Source: Chamaea fasciata
Lineage: Eukaryota > Chordata > Aves > Passeriformes > Sylviidae
Direction: 5' to 3'
Assembly: GCA_029207755.1 (NCBI GenBank)
Contig: JARCOQ010000006.1
Coordinates: forward strand, 10,014,513-10,078,512
DNA: 64,000 nt
Part shown: positions 1 through 10,475 of the stretch, piece after piece
How the letters are laid out: each line of letters begins with the position of its first letter
Numbering within the stretch: position 1 is the first letter of the stretch
The notes under the pieces: generated by a model
The model's database searches: none
What the model was told of the DNA's origin: nothing
Seen by the model: the letters and a program-made list of their open reading frames with translations, nothing else
Made by a program: the position numbers and the translations under genes

Positions 1-2251
1 AGCACATCCAAGATAAGCAGGGATAAAACAAGACCACCCTAACCACAGAGAAATGCCTGGTGCAGACAACATACCTTGAGAAAAGAGTTACTCCCTCAGC
101 ACAAGTTTCCCATCCCGTTTTTTTTATTTTTTCACTTTTCTTCCTTGTGGGATCTATATGTGGATCCTACCCCAAAAAACAGTGGGGTTTCCTGTTCCTA
201 GCAGGGCTGTATGAGGAGCTGTCCTTTTATTTTTTAAAAGAGCATCATTCATGGGGAAAACTACCAAAGGAAACTACTTCCTCTGTCTTTGGCTATAACT
301 ACTGATCTGAAATAAAACATTGGACATGGCAACATCCACTGAGTAATGTTCCACAGATTGCAGGCAGCAGCTCCCTGCACTGTACGTTCTGAACAGAACC
401 ATATTTTAAGTTCAAGCTCTGATTTGCAAACACCTTAAAATGTCTGGAAATTTCACCGCTGCCTTTTACTTACTCATTTCAGCTCCTGTGCCTCAGCACC
501 TCTCAGCTTTGATGCATTGAGAGTCATTAGCAAGTAAAGCACTTTGAATCTATGATTCTGAGTTTATGTTTCTGAACACAAGCAAAAACTCATACCCATT
601 AGTTATTTACTGAGCTGGGGACTGCTAAAATATATCTCGAGGAGGTTCATGGGTTTTTTCACTTCAATTCATCTTATTGAGAGTTTTGTTAATGGAAGGT
701 TCAGCAGGTGAGGAGCTCTTTTATTTTTACATGCACTATATGCAGTTTAAATGCCATTTCATTAAAAAGCTGTTTATGAAAAAAACACTTGAAAGCAAAT
801 GTGAATTACCCAAAGCATTTTTCCCCATTGTCTGTGGTTAGGCTGTTCCCTGAGATCAATGATTTGATGGACTTTTGTTTTTCTTGCATTACAGGTTTTT
901 ATCCCATGCATGTAACAAATGAAAACCATGAACTGGAGTGGACATGGCATTTTGAAAACCACAAAGCACTTGATTTATTCAAATTATGTTTACACAGGGA
1001 TTATTTCACCCACCAGTGAAATGCAGCTGCCTCTGGCTTGGAAAAGTCAGTCTTTAAAAAGAAACATTGCTAAGTGAAAAGAACTTTTATCTCATATAAA
1101 ACTTGAGGAGGAATGTAGGCTTGCAGAATGTAATTACTCATTTGGATCTTAGCCCAGACACCAAAGCTATCATTGCCTCTTTAGCAAAAGTAACTTGGAA
1201 TCTTAAATGCTTGCACATAATGAAAGCCTTGATTCTGCAACCTTTCTAGAAAATAAAATTAATATTAGTAGTATAATGCTTCCCAAATATTTAGATGTAA
1301 TTGCACTTACAATTTACATCACACTTTGAACAAGAGGCCTCCAGGCACTCTGTAAAAGTAAAGGTTGATTTGATTTTCCGGACATCCCTATTCACTACTT
1401 CTCCACGTTTCAGAGCCTGAAAGATGTTATCACAAGGGAAATAAGTGACTCTCTTCTGCATCCATGCAGAACTTCTCAGTCTTCCGAAAGGGAAGTTTCC
1501 TGGACGGATCGCTGGCAGATGCAGCTGCAGGGATGTGGTCACACGGTAACCACTGTGACAGCAGGAGCTGCTGAGAAGGATTGGTTCACCTCCCAGCCTA
1601 TTGATTGTGGGGTTTGCAGCAGCACTTTTAGCACTAGTGTCAAAATCATGGATGGGTTTGTGATAAAACTTCCATGATTTTTAAAAGCAGTGAGATTCCA
1701 GAGTGGGCACATCCATTTTCTCTGTGATGTCCAACATTGATACAATAATTTCTATCCACAGCAAAACTGGTGAGCGTGTTCCAGCAATGAAGATGTTATC
1801 TTTTTCCTTCTGTATCCTTGGCATTTTCATCAGTCTCCCCAAAGGATTCTCTGTCTTCCCTTCCGAGATCTTGAGCTATTGCCAGACTGTCATCTGAAGA
1901 TCTGTGTTATTTTAACGTTGTCTTGGTAAAGTATCTGACCCAAAATTGGAGGAGAAGAGAAACATCATCCAAACAGTAATAAAATCCATATTTTACATAC
2001 TATGATAGTTTCATAAAACCTATTGAAAAGAGAGGAAGAGAGATTTATGGAGAGAAGAATGGAAGTTTGTAAGGAATGACACATAAATGAAGAGTGTGGA
2101 GGGTTTAATTTTTTTCTTAAGCAAGTTGTTTTGGTCTGTCTTAAACTGACAGTTTTTTTGGTCAGTGTTACCTTACAAGATGTTAGAGAGTCTTTTGTGT
2201 GAAATCTCTGTAACAGTAATTAAAACAAAAACAGTTCCCCACACTTTTTGA
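1..2251. other. Gene-free stretch, no recognised element
   Basis: AT-rich unique-looking DNA. I see no CR1 tail, no LTR ends and no open frame longer than about 85 codons on either strand. None of the short frames resembles a known protein. It could be intronic or intergenic. Confidence 0.6.
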
Positions 2252-2344
2252 GCATAGAATTGTAGAATTAAAGAATCATAAAATTAAAGAGTCATGGGAT
2301 AGTTTGTGTTGGAAGGTACCATAAAGACCATCTCACTTCAACCC
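2252..2344 (-). mobile_element. CR1 LINE 3'-end fragment (minus)
   Basis: The left edge has repeated AGAATCATA-like units and then the GTTTGTGTTGGAAGG block that marks a reversed CR1 3' end. Only about 90 bp remain, strongly diverged. It abuts a plus-oriented CR1 end, so the two truncated interiors face each other. Confidence 0.7.
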
Positions 2345-2351
2345 AGTCATG

Positions 2352-2449
2352 GACACCTGGCTCTAGGTGACCTTGCCTGAGGAGGGAAGTTGGACAGCAA
2401 GACCTCCAGAGGTCCATTTCAAAGTCAGCCTTTCTCTGATTCTCTGATG
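2352..2449 (+). mobile_element. CR1 LINE 3'-end fragment (plus)
   Basis: This contains the CR1-subfamily tail signature: a GGTGACCTTGCCTGAG block, then GTTGGAC, then GACCTCCAGAGGTCC, ending in a GATTCTCTGATG terminal repeat. It is 5'-truncated like nearly all CR1 copies and is in opposite orientation to the fragment immediately to its left. Confidence 0.75.
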
Positions 2450-5400
2450 CAGTAAATCTATAAACTATATGAGTTTAAATAACTTTTAGCCTTCTGAAAC
2501 TGAAGATTTTCAAAATAAGATTAGTTGTAAAAACATCTGGCTTTACAGATTCCTCCCGTCTGTCAGAAGTACAAATTCTTCTAAGTCTACCAGTTGGTCT
2601 GAAAATTCCCTTTTCAATGTTACAAATGCTTTTTCGCCTGATTTAAAATATCCTAAAGCAAAAGGGCTCTAATTATACATTGCCCCGGGGAAGGAAAATT
2701 GCAGGTTTCCTGCATCCTAAAGTTGGATTTCATGCTGCCCATCAGAGAAGGGGCAAGAGGCAGAAATAGGTCAGTGTGAGGTGGAGCAGAGAGCAGCAGG
2801 TGAGAAAGGAGGATAGAGGAGCCTGAGAAATTGCTGGCAACTGTGGTCCAGCCCTTCAAAAGTTCCTGTCAAGAGATAGAACTATACACATGCTATTTTT
2901 CAGTAATCTGTGAGTCTCTCATGGTAATGAGAGAAACTTGGGGGTTTTTTCCCCTCTGCTCTGTGTGTTTTTGTGGCCACATTGCAGAGGGAGAAAGGAG
3001 CTCTTTGTTTCCTTACAAATTGATATTTGAAATCTTCTCCCCTTTTAACAAACTCATTCATCTTCACAGCACCTTTGCTACCAGGCAATTTCTACAAATC
3101 AAGCTGAACATTCGATCTGTGTTGTTTTTAATGATCTTTCTTGCCAATATTTATAATGTGCCTTGAAAGCTGAGGCAGACCATGGGCTAGATATTTATTA
3201 TTAATTAATGTGTCACTACCCAGAACATGCACATGCTGAGGAAACGAGTAAACATGTTTAATTCTTCCAGGGGGGTTGGAGACACTTGTAAATTGCTAAC
3301 TAATTTTAAAGGTGTCCTTTCCTCTCTTTCTTTGGAGATTCATTTCTTCATGCTCTCCCCTGCTTTTTAATTGCTGCAATCCCACTTCTGCAAACTGAAT
3401 TTAACCTCCCTTTTGCCCACACTCCCATTGCCTGTTACTCTTTCAAGTGAGATTAATAAAACTTTCTATTTTGCTAATTGCTATCAATGCCTATTCAGTA
3501 GCCCCCAATGGGGCAGATAGTTTTGGAAAGGAAATAGAGGCTTTTGGAGAAAAGAATCCCAAAAAATCATAGGACACAGAGGTGACTATAATTTCAAGAA
3601 ATTCATGTTATTTCTACACTGTGCTGTCATTCGAGAAAGGGCAAGAAATTCTGCCATTGATATATTGTGAGTCATGGCTAAGATAAAAGATAGAATATGT
3701 AGATATTAACAACAGATCAGGCAAAAGAAACTCTATGAGACAGCTTTGGTCTGTGTGATAAGGAAACTGTAAAAGTATTATGGAGCCAAAGATGATCAGA
3801 AAACCAACGTTCCCTTCCGTTTTCTGTAACATACTTAAATCTTGCCTTCAGGACATCAGTAGCTTTGGGTCTCCTCTCTATCCATGAGAGATTGACTTTG
3901 CTCTCAGAGCACGTAGGGTTGACTTGAAGCATGGTGGCTTTTATGCAGACATATCCCAGGTGATAAATTGAATGGCCAATGCAGGGGTGATTATGCACAG
4001 ATTATCCCTGCCTCCTGTGTTTATTTTCTCTTTCCCTTTCCCAAAGCCAAATGTTGCACTACTGAGGTTGTGTCTTGGTGGAAATCAAAAACATTCAAGT
4101 AGAGGAAAGGTGAGGGACATTTTGTCCCCTCTCAGCAGCTTTTTGGACGTGGTGTTAGTTGGATTTTCTGCACCCTTAAATCATCTCAAGCTCAGTTCTG
4201 GTGATTTTCCTATAAGAATGCAAAAAAAAAATTGCATACTTGAATTGTTAGTTTTTCTGTCAAATGTCATGTAATGCCATCAGTCTGAATTAAATTCCTA
4301 ATATAGATTGGCGTTTTTTCTGCCTTTATCCTTTTCCAGTAGATTGCTATTCCCATGTAGTCTTAAACATTTCCTAAAGCTCTTCCTTTGGGCTAAAATA
4401 TCCCTTCCTGTATTTCTTCCTCTTTCCAGCTGCCTTATTCCTTATGAAATTCCTTCCTTATCATCTCAAGAGAGAGTTAGTATGTTTTTAATGTCTAGTT
4501 CCCCCCCTTTCTGGGATTAATGTGGGATAAACCTAATCACAGCTGCTGTTGAGAATAGCACGATGCCACTGATGAATTAATAAGGAAGGAATGAAAATAT
4601 GTTTTCAGTCTGCCCAGCTCTGTCCTAGAGAGTCCTTCAGATGGGCATGAACTGAACGCTCTGGGTTTAAAGATACTAACAAATCCCAATAAAACCCAAC
4701 CAGATTTCACTGAGCTCTGCATTTCCCTGAGCTCCATATTACCTCACCTCCAGCGTATTGGTGACACGCCAGCAGATTGATCTGCAAAATTTCTGTCTTT
4801 ATGACATTCTATAAACTACTTTATGGGACAAAAGACAGATATATCCTGTCTTACAGAGCTTCCAAATTGCAGCTTAATTAAAGCGCTGGGAGACACAAAG
4901 GGAAGACAAGGGCACAAGATAAAAATCAGAGAGTTGTAGTCTTGCACAATGGATTCCCATTACCCTAAACAGAATCCTACCAGGGGATGGATGTCTCTCA
5001 GCAAGATATCTTTTATAGCACTGTAAATACAGCAAGGAAATGCTCGAGTTTCCTTTCTGTTGGACAGGGAGACGGGAAGGGTCAGTCAGAAAAGGAGAGG
5101 GAAGAGTCTTTAGGGAGTAAAAGGGCATTTGGCACAGGGTGACAAAGAGACTCAGTTGGCAGATTTCTGGCAAAAAGGCAGCAAAAACTGTGTGGTGGAA
5201 GCCAGACTGAGGCAGTGAAAAGGCAAGGGAAGAAATCTCTGGGTGTTGCAGCACGAGGACCAAGTCCCTTCCCCAGAGATCCAGGTTCTGCATCGCTGTC
5301 ATGGGAAGATGCTCCTTGTACTGGGTGAGTCCCGCTCTTTTTATCTTTCTTTAGGATTGGGAACTGGTGCAGAACCCATTACACAAGTGCAGAGAGGAGA

Positions 5401-5757
5401 GAGAAGGGTGAAAAGCCTGTGGTAAAGGCATATGTATGTCATTACATTTCAAAACTGTAATGTGGTGACATCCAAGCTGAAGGCTCTTGGCCCTTGCTCA
5501 ATAGCAATGAACAGGTTTGTTTCCAGCCTGGCCTCAAACAGTTAAGAGAGATGAGAAACACATCTGGGAGATGGAAAAACAGTATTTGGCTACTTTTTAG
5601 AGATGTGACTACATTCAGGCAAATTTAAACTGCCAATAGCTATTAAAGCTGTTAAGTTTGTTTATTCAGAATGACAATGAAGGAAGATAAATAGTCCTGT
5701 CTTAGGAAAAGGTAGAACAAACCATGCCCAGAAAACAAGCCTGAATAATGATTTTAA
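2450..5757. other. Gene-free stretch, no recognised element
   Basis: About 3.3 kb of AT-rich sequence without recognisable repeats or convincing exons. The longest frame (minus strand, 4874-5302, 142 codons) has no recognisable domain, signal or membrane pattern, and I treat it as chance. Confidence 0.55.
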
Positions 5758-5924
5758 TCACAGAACCACAGAATACTGAGTTGGAAGAATCTCACTAAGA
5801 TCATTGAGTCTGACTCCTGGTCCTGCAAAGGACAACCCCAGCAATCCTACCCTGTGCCTGAGAGCATTGTGCAAATTGAGCTCCTTGTACTCTGTCAGGT
5901 TTGGTGCTGTGACCACTGCCATGG
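5758..5924 (-). mobile_element. CR1 LINE 3' end, outer part of a CR1 split by an LTR
   Basis: A reversed CR1 3' end begins with ACAGAACCACAGAATA and is followed by GTTGGAAGAATCTC and, farther in, the block CTCTGTCAGGTTTGGTGC. The element breaks off at CATGG, where an LTR begins, and resumes at 6683 with the next expected CR1 bases (GGGGAGCCTGTTC). It is therefore one CR1 copy interrupted by a later insertion. Confidence 0.85.
5920..5924. repeat. Target-site duplication CATGG, left copy
   Basis: Five bases directly before the TG of the LTR at 5925. They are repeated exactly at 6683-6687 directly after its terminal CA. A 5-bp duplication is usual for ERVL-class integration. Confidence 0.85.
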
Positions 5925-6682
5925 TGTCTTGGTTATGTAACCAAAAAAAAAGGTTTATTCTATTTTTTCCATCTGTTGAAACTGGTTGGGGAGTGTTTTC
6001 TTTGTCTCTTGTATATCCCATTCCTCATAACTCCAGGGTGGAGGGAGCAGGTGCTTTCTGTTAATAGGCAGCTGTTAAAACTGCAGGTGGGGCAGTGTTC
6101 TTTATCTCTTCCCATGGCCCATCCTCCCTCCAGTGGATATCTGCTGTTAATGGGGCATCGAGGGCTCACCTGCATGACTGGTACAATTACATCATCCCAT
6201 TGGGAGATGCTCCACCCACCTCCCAGGGAGAGGAACCAAGCATTCCTAACTAGCTTAAACCTTAGAGTCAGGAACACCAGGTATCCTGTTTTCCACTGGA
6301 TTCCCAGAGGAAGACCAGACCCATCTCACCCCCAATGGGCCCTTCAACAGGATCATCTCTGTTCCAACAGAACCACATCTGTCACTCCAGGACAGCTTAC
6401 TCTGGACTGCTTCCAACACCCTGATCAACAGGGTGTCAGGTCGTATTCCTGACTCTGTCAAGGTTTTTAGGATTTTTGTTTGTTTGTTTGCTTGGTTTTT
6501 TGTGTACTACTACATTTGTATTCTTAATATTCCTAGTAAAGAACTGTTATTCCTATTCCCAAATCTTTGCCTGAAAGTCCTTAATTGCAAAATTAATAAT
6601 TTGGAGGAAGGGGGTTACATTCTCCATTCCAAGGGAAACTTCAGCTTTCCCTAGCAGATACCTGCCTTCCCAAACCAAAACA
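5925..6682 (+). mobile_element. ERVL-type solo LTR, nested in a CR1
   Basis: A 758-bp element begins TGTCTTGG and ends CCAAAACA, flanked by perfect 5-bp repeats CATGG. The interior is closely related to the LTR at 44885-45541: both share a CATCCCATTGGGAGATGCTC block in U3 and CCTAGTAAAGAACTGTTATT with a variant AGTAAA polyadenylation signal. No internal retroviral sequence or second LTR adjoins it, so it is a solo LTR left by LTR-LTR recombination. The first ~120 bp look partly duplicated (two successive TGTT(G/A)AAACTG-like segments). Open frames across it are incidental. The family name is my inference from structure and TSD length. Confidence 0.88.
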
Positions 6683-6730
6683 CATGGGGAGCCTGTTCAG
6701 TGCACAGCCACACCCCGGGGGAACGACCTG
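6683..6730 (-). mobile_element. CR1 LINE, inner part of the split copy
   Basis: The CR1 begun at 5758 continues here, after the LTR, with the block GGGGAGCCTGTTCAGTGC, then CACCCCGGGGGAACGACCTG, and fades out. The first five bases are the right TSD copy. Confidence 0.75.
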
Positions 6731-6826
6731 GTTAAAGTGAAGGGACTGATTTAAAAAGAAGAAAAGATGAACCATGACTGATGTAAGGCAGGTTGCTTAG
6801 AGCAATTAATTAATTAAATGCAGATA

Positions 6827-6951
6827 GCTCTTCCCTGTGAGGGTGATGAGGCCCTGGCACAGGGTCCCCAGAAAAGCCGTGGCTGTCCCTGGATCCCTGG
6901 AAGCATCCAAGGCCAGATTTGTCGGGGCTTGGAGCAGCCTGGGATAGTGGA
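6827..6951 (+). mobile_element. CR1 LINE 3' region fragment
   Basis: The CR1 tail order is recognisable: CTCTTCCCTGTGAGGGTGAT, GAGGCCCTGGCACAGGGT, GGATCCCTGGAAG, GGGGCTTGGAGCAGCCTGGG. The copy stops at GATAGTGGAA, about 110 bp short of the usual end, so it is truncated at both ends. Confidence 0.85.
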
Positions 6952-7233
6952 AATTATAAATTGGAAATTTTGGTGGAAAGTTTGGGGCACTGACAGTTTG
7001 GATTCAACAGCAAGGATTTTATACCATGAAATATTGGAGAACTGAAGCAATCCAGTCCTTTCAGAGGGATGTATCCCTACAAAGACATCCTGAACAAGCA
7101 TAAAATGCTGGTTTATTTCCCAGCCTCTTTTGAGTAGCTGGAATATTCTTAGCCAAATTGAATTATGCAGCAATCCACCCCAAAAGCTGTTCAAACCAGT
7201 GTGTTTTAATTGTGCAACTGAGATGCACTGAGA

Positions 7234-7333
7234 NNNNNNNNNNNNNNNNNNNNNNNNNNNNNNNNNNNNNNNNNNNNNNNNNNNNNNNNNNNNNNNNNNN
7301 NNNNNNNNNNNNNNNNNNNNNNNNNNNNNNNNN
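7234..7333. other. Assembly gap (100 N)
   Basis: Exactly 100 N, the conventional placeholder for a gap of unknown size. It directly abuts a purine hexamer array, which is the likely cause of the assembly break. The real length of missing sequence cannot be judged. Confidence 0.99.
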
Positions 7334-7541
7334 GGAAAAGGAAAAGGGGAAAAGGAAAAGGGAAAAGGGAAAAGGGAAAAGGGAAAGGGAAAGGAAAAGG
7401 AAAAGGAAAAGGAAAAGGAAAAGGAAAAGGAAAAGGAAAAGGAAAAGGAAAAAGGAAAAGGAAAAGGAAAAGGAAAAGGAAAAGGAAAAGGAAAAGGAAA
7501 AGGAAAAGGAAAAGGAAAAGGAAAAGGAAAAGGAAAGGAAA
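7334..7541. repeat. (GGAAAA)n purine hexamer array at gap edge
   Basis: About 208 bp of nearly perfect GGAAAA units. Variant GGGAAAA and GGGAAA units occur only at the left, gap-proximal side. All purines lie on the plus strand. It encodes nothing credible; Lys/Glu/Arg and Phe/Leu/Pro frames across it are translation artefacts. The array probably continues into the gap. Confidence 0.97.
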
Positions 7542-8632
7542 GCTAGCCTGAAGCAATGGGAGATAGGAAGATAAACTCAGAGGTAGATTGTTAAACTCGT
7601 TTAGCAGCCAGGCAACGCTAAGATAGCAGCTCTCTGTTATCAATGAGAGTTGTGCTCCAGGCAGAATTTCCTTGGCGCATATTGACCTTTAAAATTACAT
7701 CCCACTCCCAAATATTGCTCCATGCAGCTATCTTTTATTATACTTGGCTTTCTTACAGCATTTGTTTATCAGTCTGCTCTTCTGTGTTTACCTTCAGCCT
7801 TTCAGAAGCAATTACAGAGGATGGGCATAACTCAAAATAACAGGTACAGCACAGAGACAAGAGAGGCTAACAAAGCTCAGGATGAAGGAAAAAATGGGGA
7901 TAGGACTAGGGCTGGAAGAAGGAAACAGTAATAGAAGTAATATAGAGGAATCTTGTCACTTCTCATTAGGATTTGACAGCACTGCAGCATAAAATATGCA
8001 CAAACTGGCCACTCTTTGTCAGACCAGATGTCAGGTGCAGAATCTAAAATAACACTGAGAGATGCTGGTTCCACAAGGTCAGACCCTTTGATAGACTCAG
8101 ACCTTAGAGTTAACCTAAACCCCACTTTTAGCAGGTGAAGTTGCTGAAATGCTCTGAGTGCAAAGTGGAAGGGCCCAGAGATGGAACAAAGGATCATCCT
8201 ACTGCAGCCAAGCAGAGATTCCGTGTGATTTCAGGTGCCACTGATAAATTGGTAAATCAGTCTTCCATGCCTTCTGAGTCTTGCCCTGAATAGTACAGGA
8301 AATACAAATGGAATATAATTTTCCCATGATGTGACTTTCTTCAAAGGATTTTCTTTCTGGAAGGGATCCCAGGACATGGCTATCCCAATATAAGCGTCAT
8401 TGTTCCTGCTCCTGTTAACATTAGACAACAGCTTTCTCCTGATCTTCATTCAGAGAGTGAAAAACAATTAATATCTCTGTATGAACAGTTCAGTCAATAG
8501 ATCCATAAGTAACAACAAGTGGGAGAGAGCACTATGCTGCTTTCCAGGGACTTTTGAACTGTCTCATGAAATAGAAAAATACTGTAAAAAATAAAATAGG
8601 ATGAAGAAAAACTGAAACGTTGCAAAAAATGT
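7542..8632. other. Gene-free stretch, no recognised element
   Basis: Unique-looking DNA with several short overlapping frames of no recognisable similarity. No repeat boundaries are visible. Confidence 0.5.
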
Positions 8633-8752
8633 GGAATCATAGAATGGTTCAGGTAGAAAAGTTCATCTGGTTGCACCCCCCTGCCATAGGAAGTGACATA
8701 TTCCACTAAACTGGATTCTTCCAAGCCCCATGCAACCTGACCTTGAACATTC
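8633..8752 (-). mobile_element. CR1 LINE 3'-end fragment (minus)
   Basis: A reversed CR1 end: GGAATCATAGAATGGTTCAG, then CCCCCCTGCCATAGG, CTTCCAAGCCCCATGCAAC and CTGACCTTGAACATTCC. It is about 120 bp and moderately diverged. Confidence 0.85.
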
Positions 8753-9726
8753 CAAGGTGGTAAACTTGTCCTTGAGTTTTTTTGCCTTGATTATGTCAGC
8801 TTGCTGGTTTGTCAGGTCTGATCTTGCTGTCTCTGTGCACAGGGCTGACACAGACATGCTGCATTTCTCCAGGCTTCTGTCACGCAGGGAAGTGATGCTG
8901 GGAACACAGCAGAGGGATCTTCCCTTACGCCTTTATTCATAATTAAAATTATGAGCAGCTTCAGATTGACAGGTGAGCAAGCACCCAGCAAAGTCACCCA
9001 GGCAAAAGGACATGAGGTTGCCACAATGTCTTTAACTGGAAAATCATCTTTGATTCCAGGAAACTCCCTGGGAATTTCTTGGAATAAGCTGGATTATGTC
9101 ATTTTTGAGCAGTGGTGGGCTCCTTGTTGCTCTAATGAAGACAAAACCCAAGGAAAAAAATTGCAATTGAACGTAAGGGTCATCTAAACCCGCAGATCTC
9201 CTACACGTTTTCTGCTTTGTGTTGTCTGCATCTCATGGTTTATTCTGCTGGAGTTCCTCTGTCATGTACAGGGAAAACTAGGCACGAGTTATATAAGGAT
9301 TAGACACTGCTTGGTTGGATCCCAGAGCCTTTTCCAGAGCCATCCCTTGATTTGTTGTGACCTATTAGCATAAGACATCCTCTCCACCTGTGAAGATGAA
9401 TGAAATAGCCCCTCTCTGTCTCACAAAAGTATTATAAACCCATTATAAAGATTACAAGGTGCTTGGAGACCAGGATGGTGTAAGAATTATTAGCAGATTA
9501 TGATGTAGGAGTTGCACTGAGACCCCTGAGCTCATTTTCATGTAGGCCTACAGTTATTTGTCAACAGCTAATGATTTTTTTTACCTTCATCTGCACAAGT
9601 TAAATTCAAAGTTGTGGTGTAGAGCACATTTGCTAACATATCTCAGTCAGATCTATTCAAATCCTGGTTTATCCCAGCCCTGGAATTATATTTGCCAGTG
9701 CATGTGCTCAAACGGGGCAGATTCGG
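8753..9726. other. Gene-free stretch, no recognised element
   Basis: No gene or repeat is recognised. The right edge probably grades into the diverged CR1 that is clear from 9727. Confidence 0.5.
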
Positions 9727-9805
9727 ATGGAACAGGTTGCCCAGGGAAGTCATGGAATCATTGCTGCTGGAAATGTTCAAAAGAAGTGTGAAAGTGGCAT
9801 TTGGG
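9727..9805 (+). mobile_element. CR1 LINE, left part of a copy split by an LTR
   Basis: The CR1 blocks GATGGAACAGGTTGCCCAGG, GAAATGTTCAAAAGAAG and GAAAGTGGCATTTGGG are followed abruptly by the TGTTGGAA start of an LTR. The CR1 resumes at 10372 with CTTGGGGACATGGATCAGTG. This is a CR1 subfamily different from the commoner one in the window. Confidence 0.85.
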
Positions 9806-10371
9806 TGTTGGAACCCTGAAGGCTCAAAATTTCAGGCTTTCTGTGGTAAAATGTGCTGACCCTCAAGCAAGCACCACATTTAACTCGAGGCCCTGGAACA
9901 GGCTCCTGAGATTGAGTGATAGCGCTGGGGTTGTGGGTGTGTAGTTTGAATAGCATTGTGTGATCTCACAGGGTGAAAACTTAGTTAAGATTTTAGTATA
10001 TAGTAATACATGTGAGACAAGATGGAGGATTTTGGGCGTTGTAAAAGTCCTTCTTCACCTTCTTCTTCCTTCTTCTTCATGGGTTTAAGTAGTTTTCTGT
10101 AACTGGGTGAAAAAGGTCCACGTTGCAGGCCTTGGGTGGTCATTATTGTGTCAGAAATATAGATGATATAGGTGTCACCTCGTTATTGGGTAATTATCAT
10201 TAAATAACCTTGGAAAGAGTTAGAAGTGCTCCATTTAACCTCAGTTAGAGTTCACGGCTCCTGAGTCTGTAAATAAATAAGAAATAATAAACCTCCAAGT
10301 CCAAACACAAACTGCAACTCCTGTGTATTAATCCTGATCTTGGCGGAGAAAAAGAAGCCAGAACCATCACA
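9806..10371 (+). mobile_element. Solo LTR, family with 6-bp TSD (ERVK-like), copy 1
   Basis: It starts TGTTGGAA and ends CCATCACA, and is flanked by 6-bp repeats TTTGGG / CTTGGG (one mismatch). At 566 bp it is the longest copy and keeps a ~180-bp 5' segment absent from copies at 15466 and 57196. Shared features are a CTTCTTCTTCC pyrimidine stretch, GTTTTCTGTAACTGGGTGAA, GTAATTATC and an AATAAA polyadenylation signal at 10286-10291. It sits inside a CR1 copy. The 6-bp TSD points to the ERVK/betaretroviral class; the family name is inferred. Confidence 0.85.
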
Positions 10372-10475
10372 CTTGGGGACATGGATCAGTGGTGGCCTTG
10401 GCAGTGCTGAGGGAATGGTTGGACACAATGATCTTTGAGCTTTTTTCCAGCATTTATTATTCTATGATTCTATGA
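10372..10475 (+). mobile_element. CR1 LINE, right part with intact terminal repeat
   Basis: This continues the CR1 of 9727-9805 through GGTGGCCTTGGCAGTGCTG, GGTTGGACACAATGATCTT and a terminal TTCTATGATTCTATGA repeat. The first six bases double as the right TSD of the inserted LTR. Confidence 0.88.

Noticed and set aside
4874..5302. 142-codon minus-strand frame
   Set aside because: No recognisable domain, no conserved-looking composition, no splice or promoter context. Chance length in a 64-kb window.
5976..6452. 158-codon plus-strand frame
   Set aside because: Lies wholly inside the 5925-6682 LTR. It is non-coding LTR sequence, and the 44885 relative does not keep the frame.
7158..7643. Long Lys/Glu/Arg-rich (plus) and Phe/Leu/Pro-rich (minus) open frames
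   Set aside because: They are translations of the (GGAAAA)n array plus the N gap, with no start context or domain.
10060..10080. CTT-rich stretch as an independent microsatellite
   Set aside because: It occurs at the same place in all three copies of the LTR family, so it is part of the LTR.
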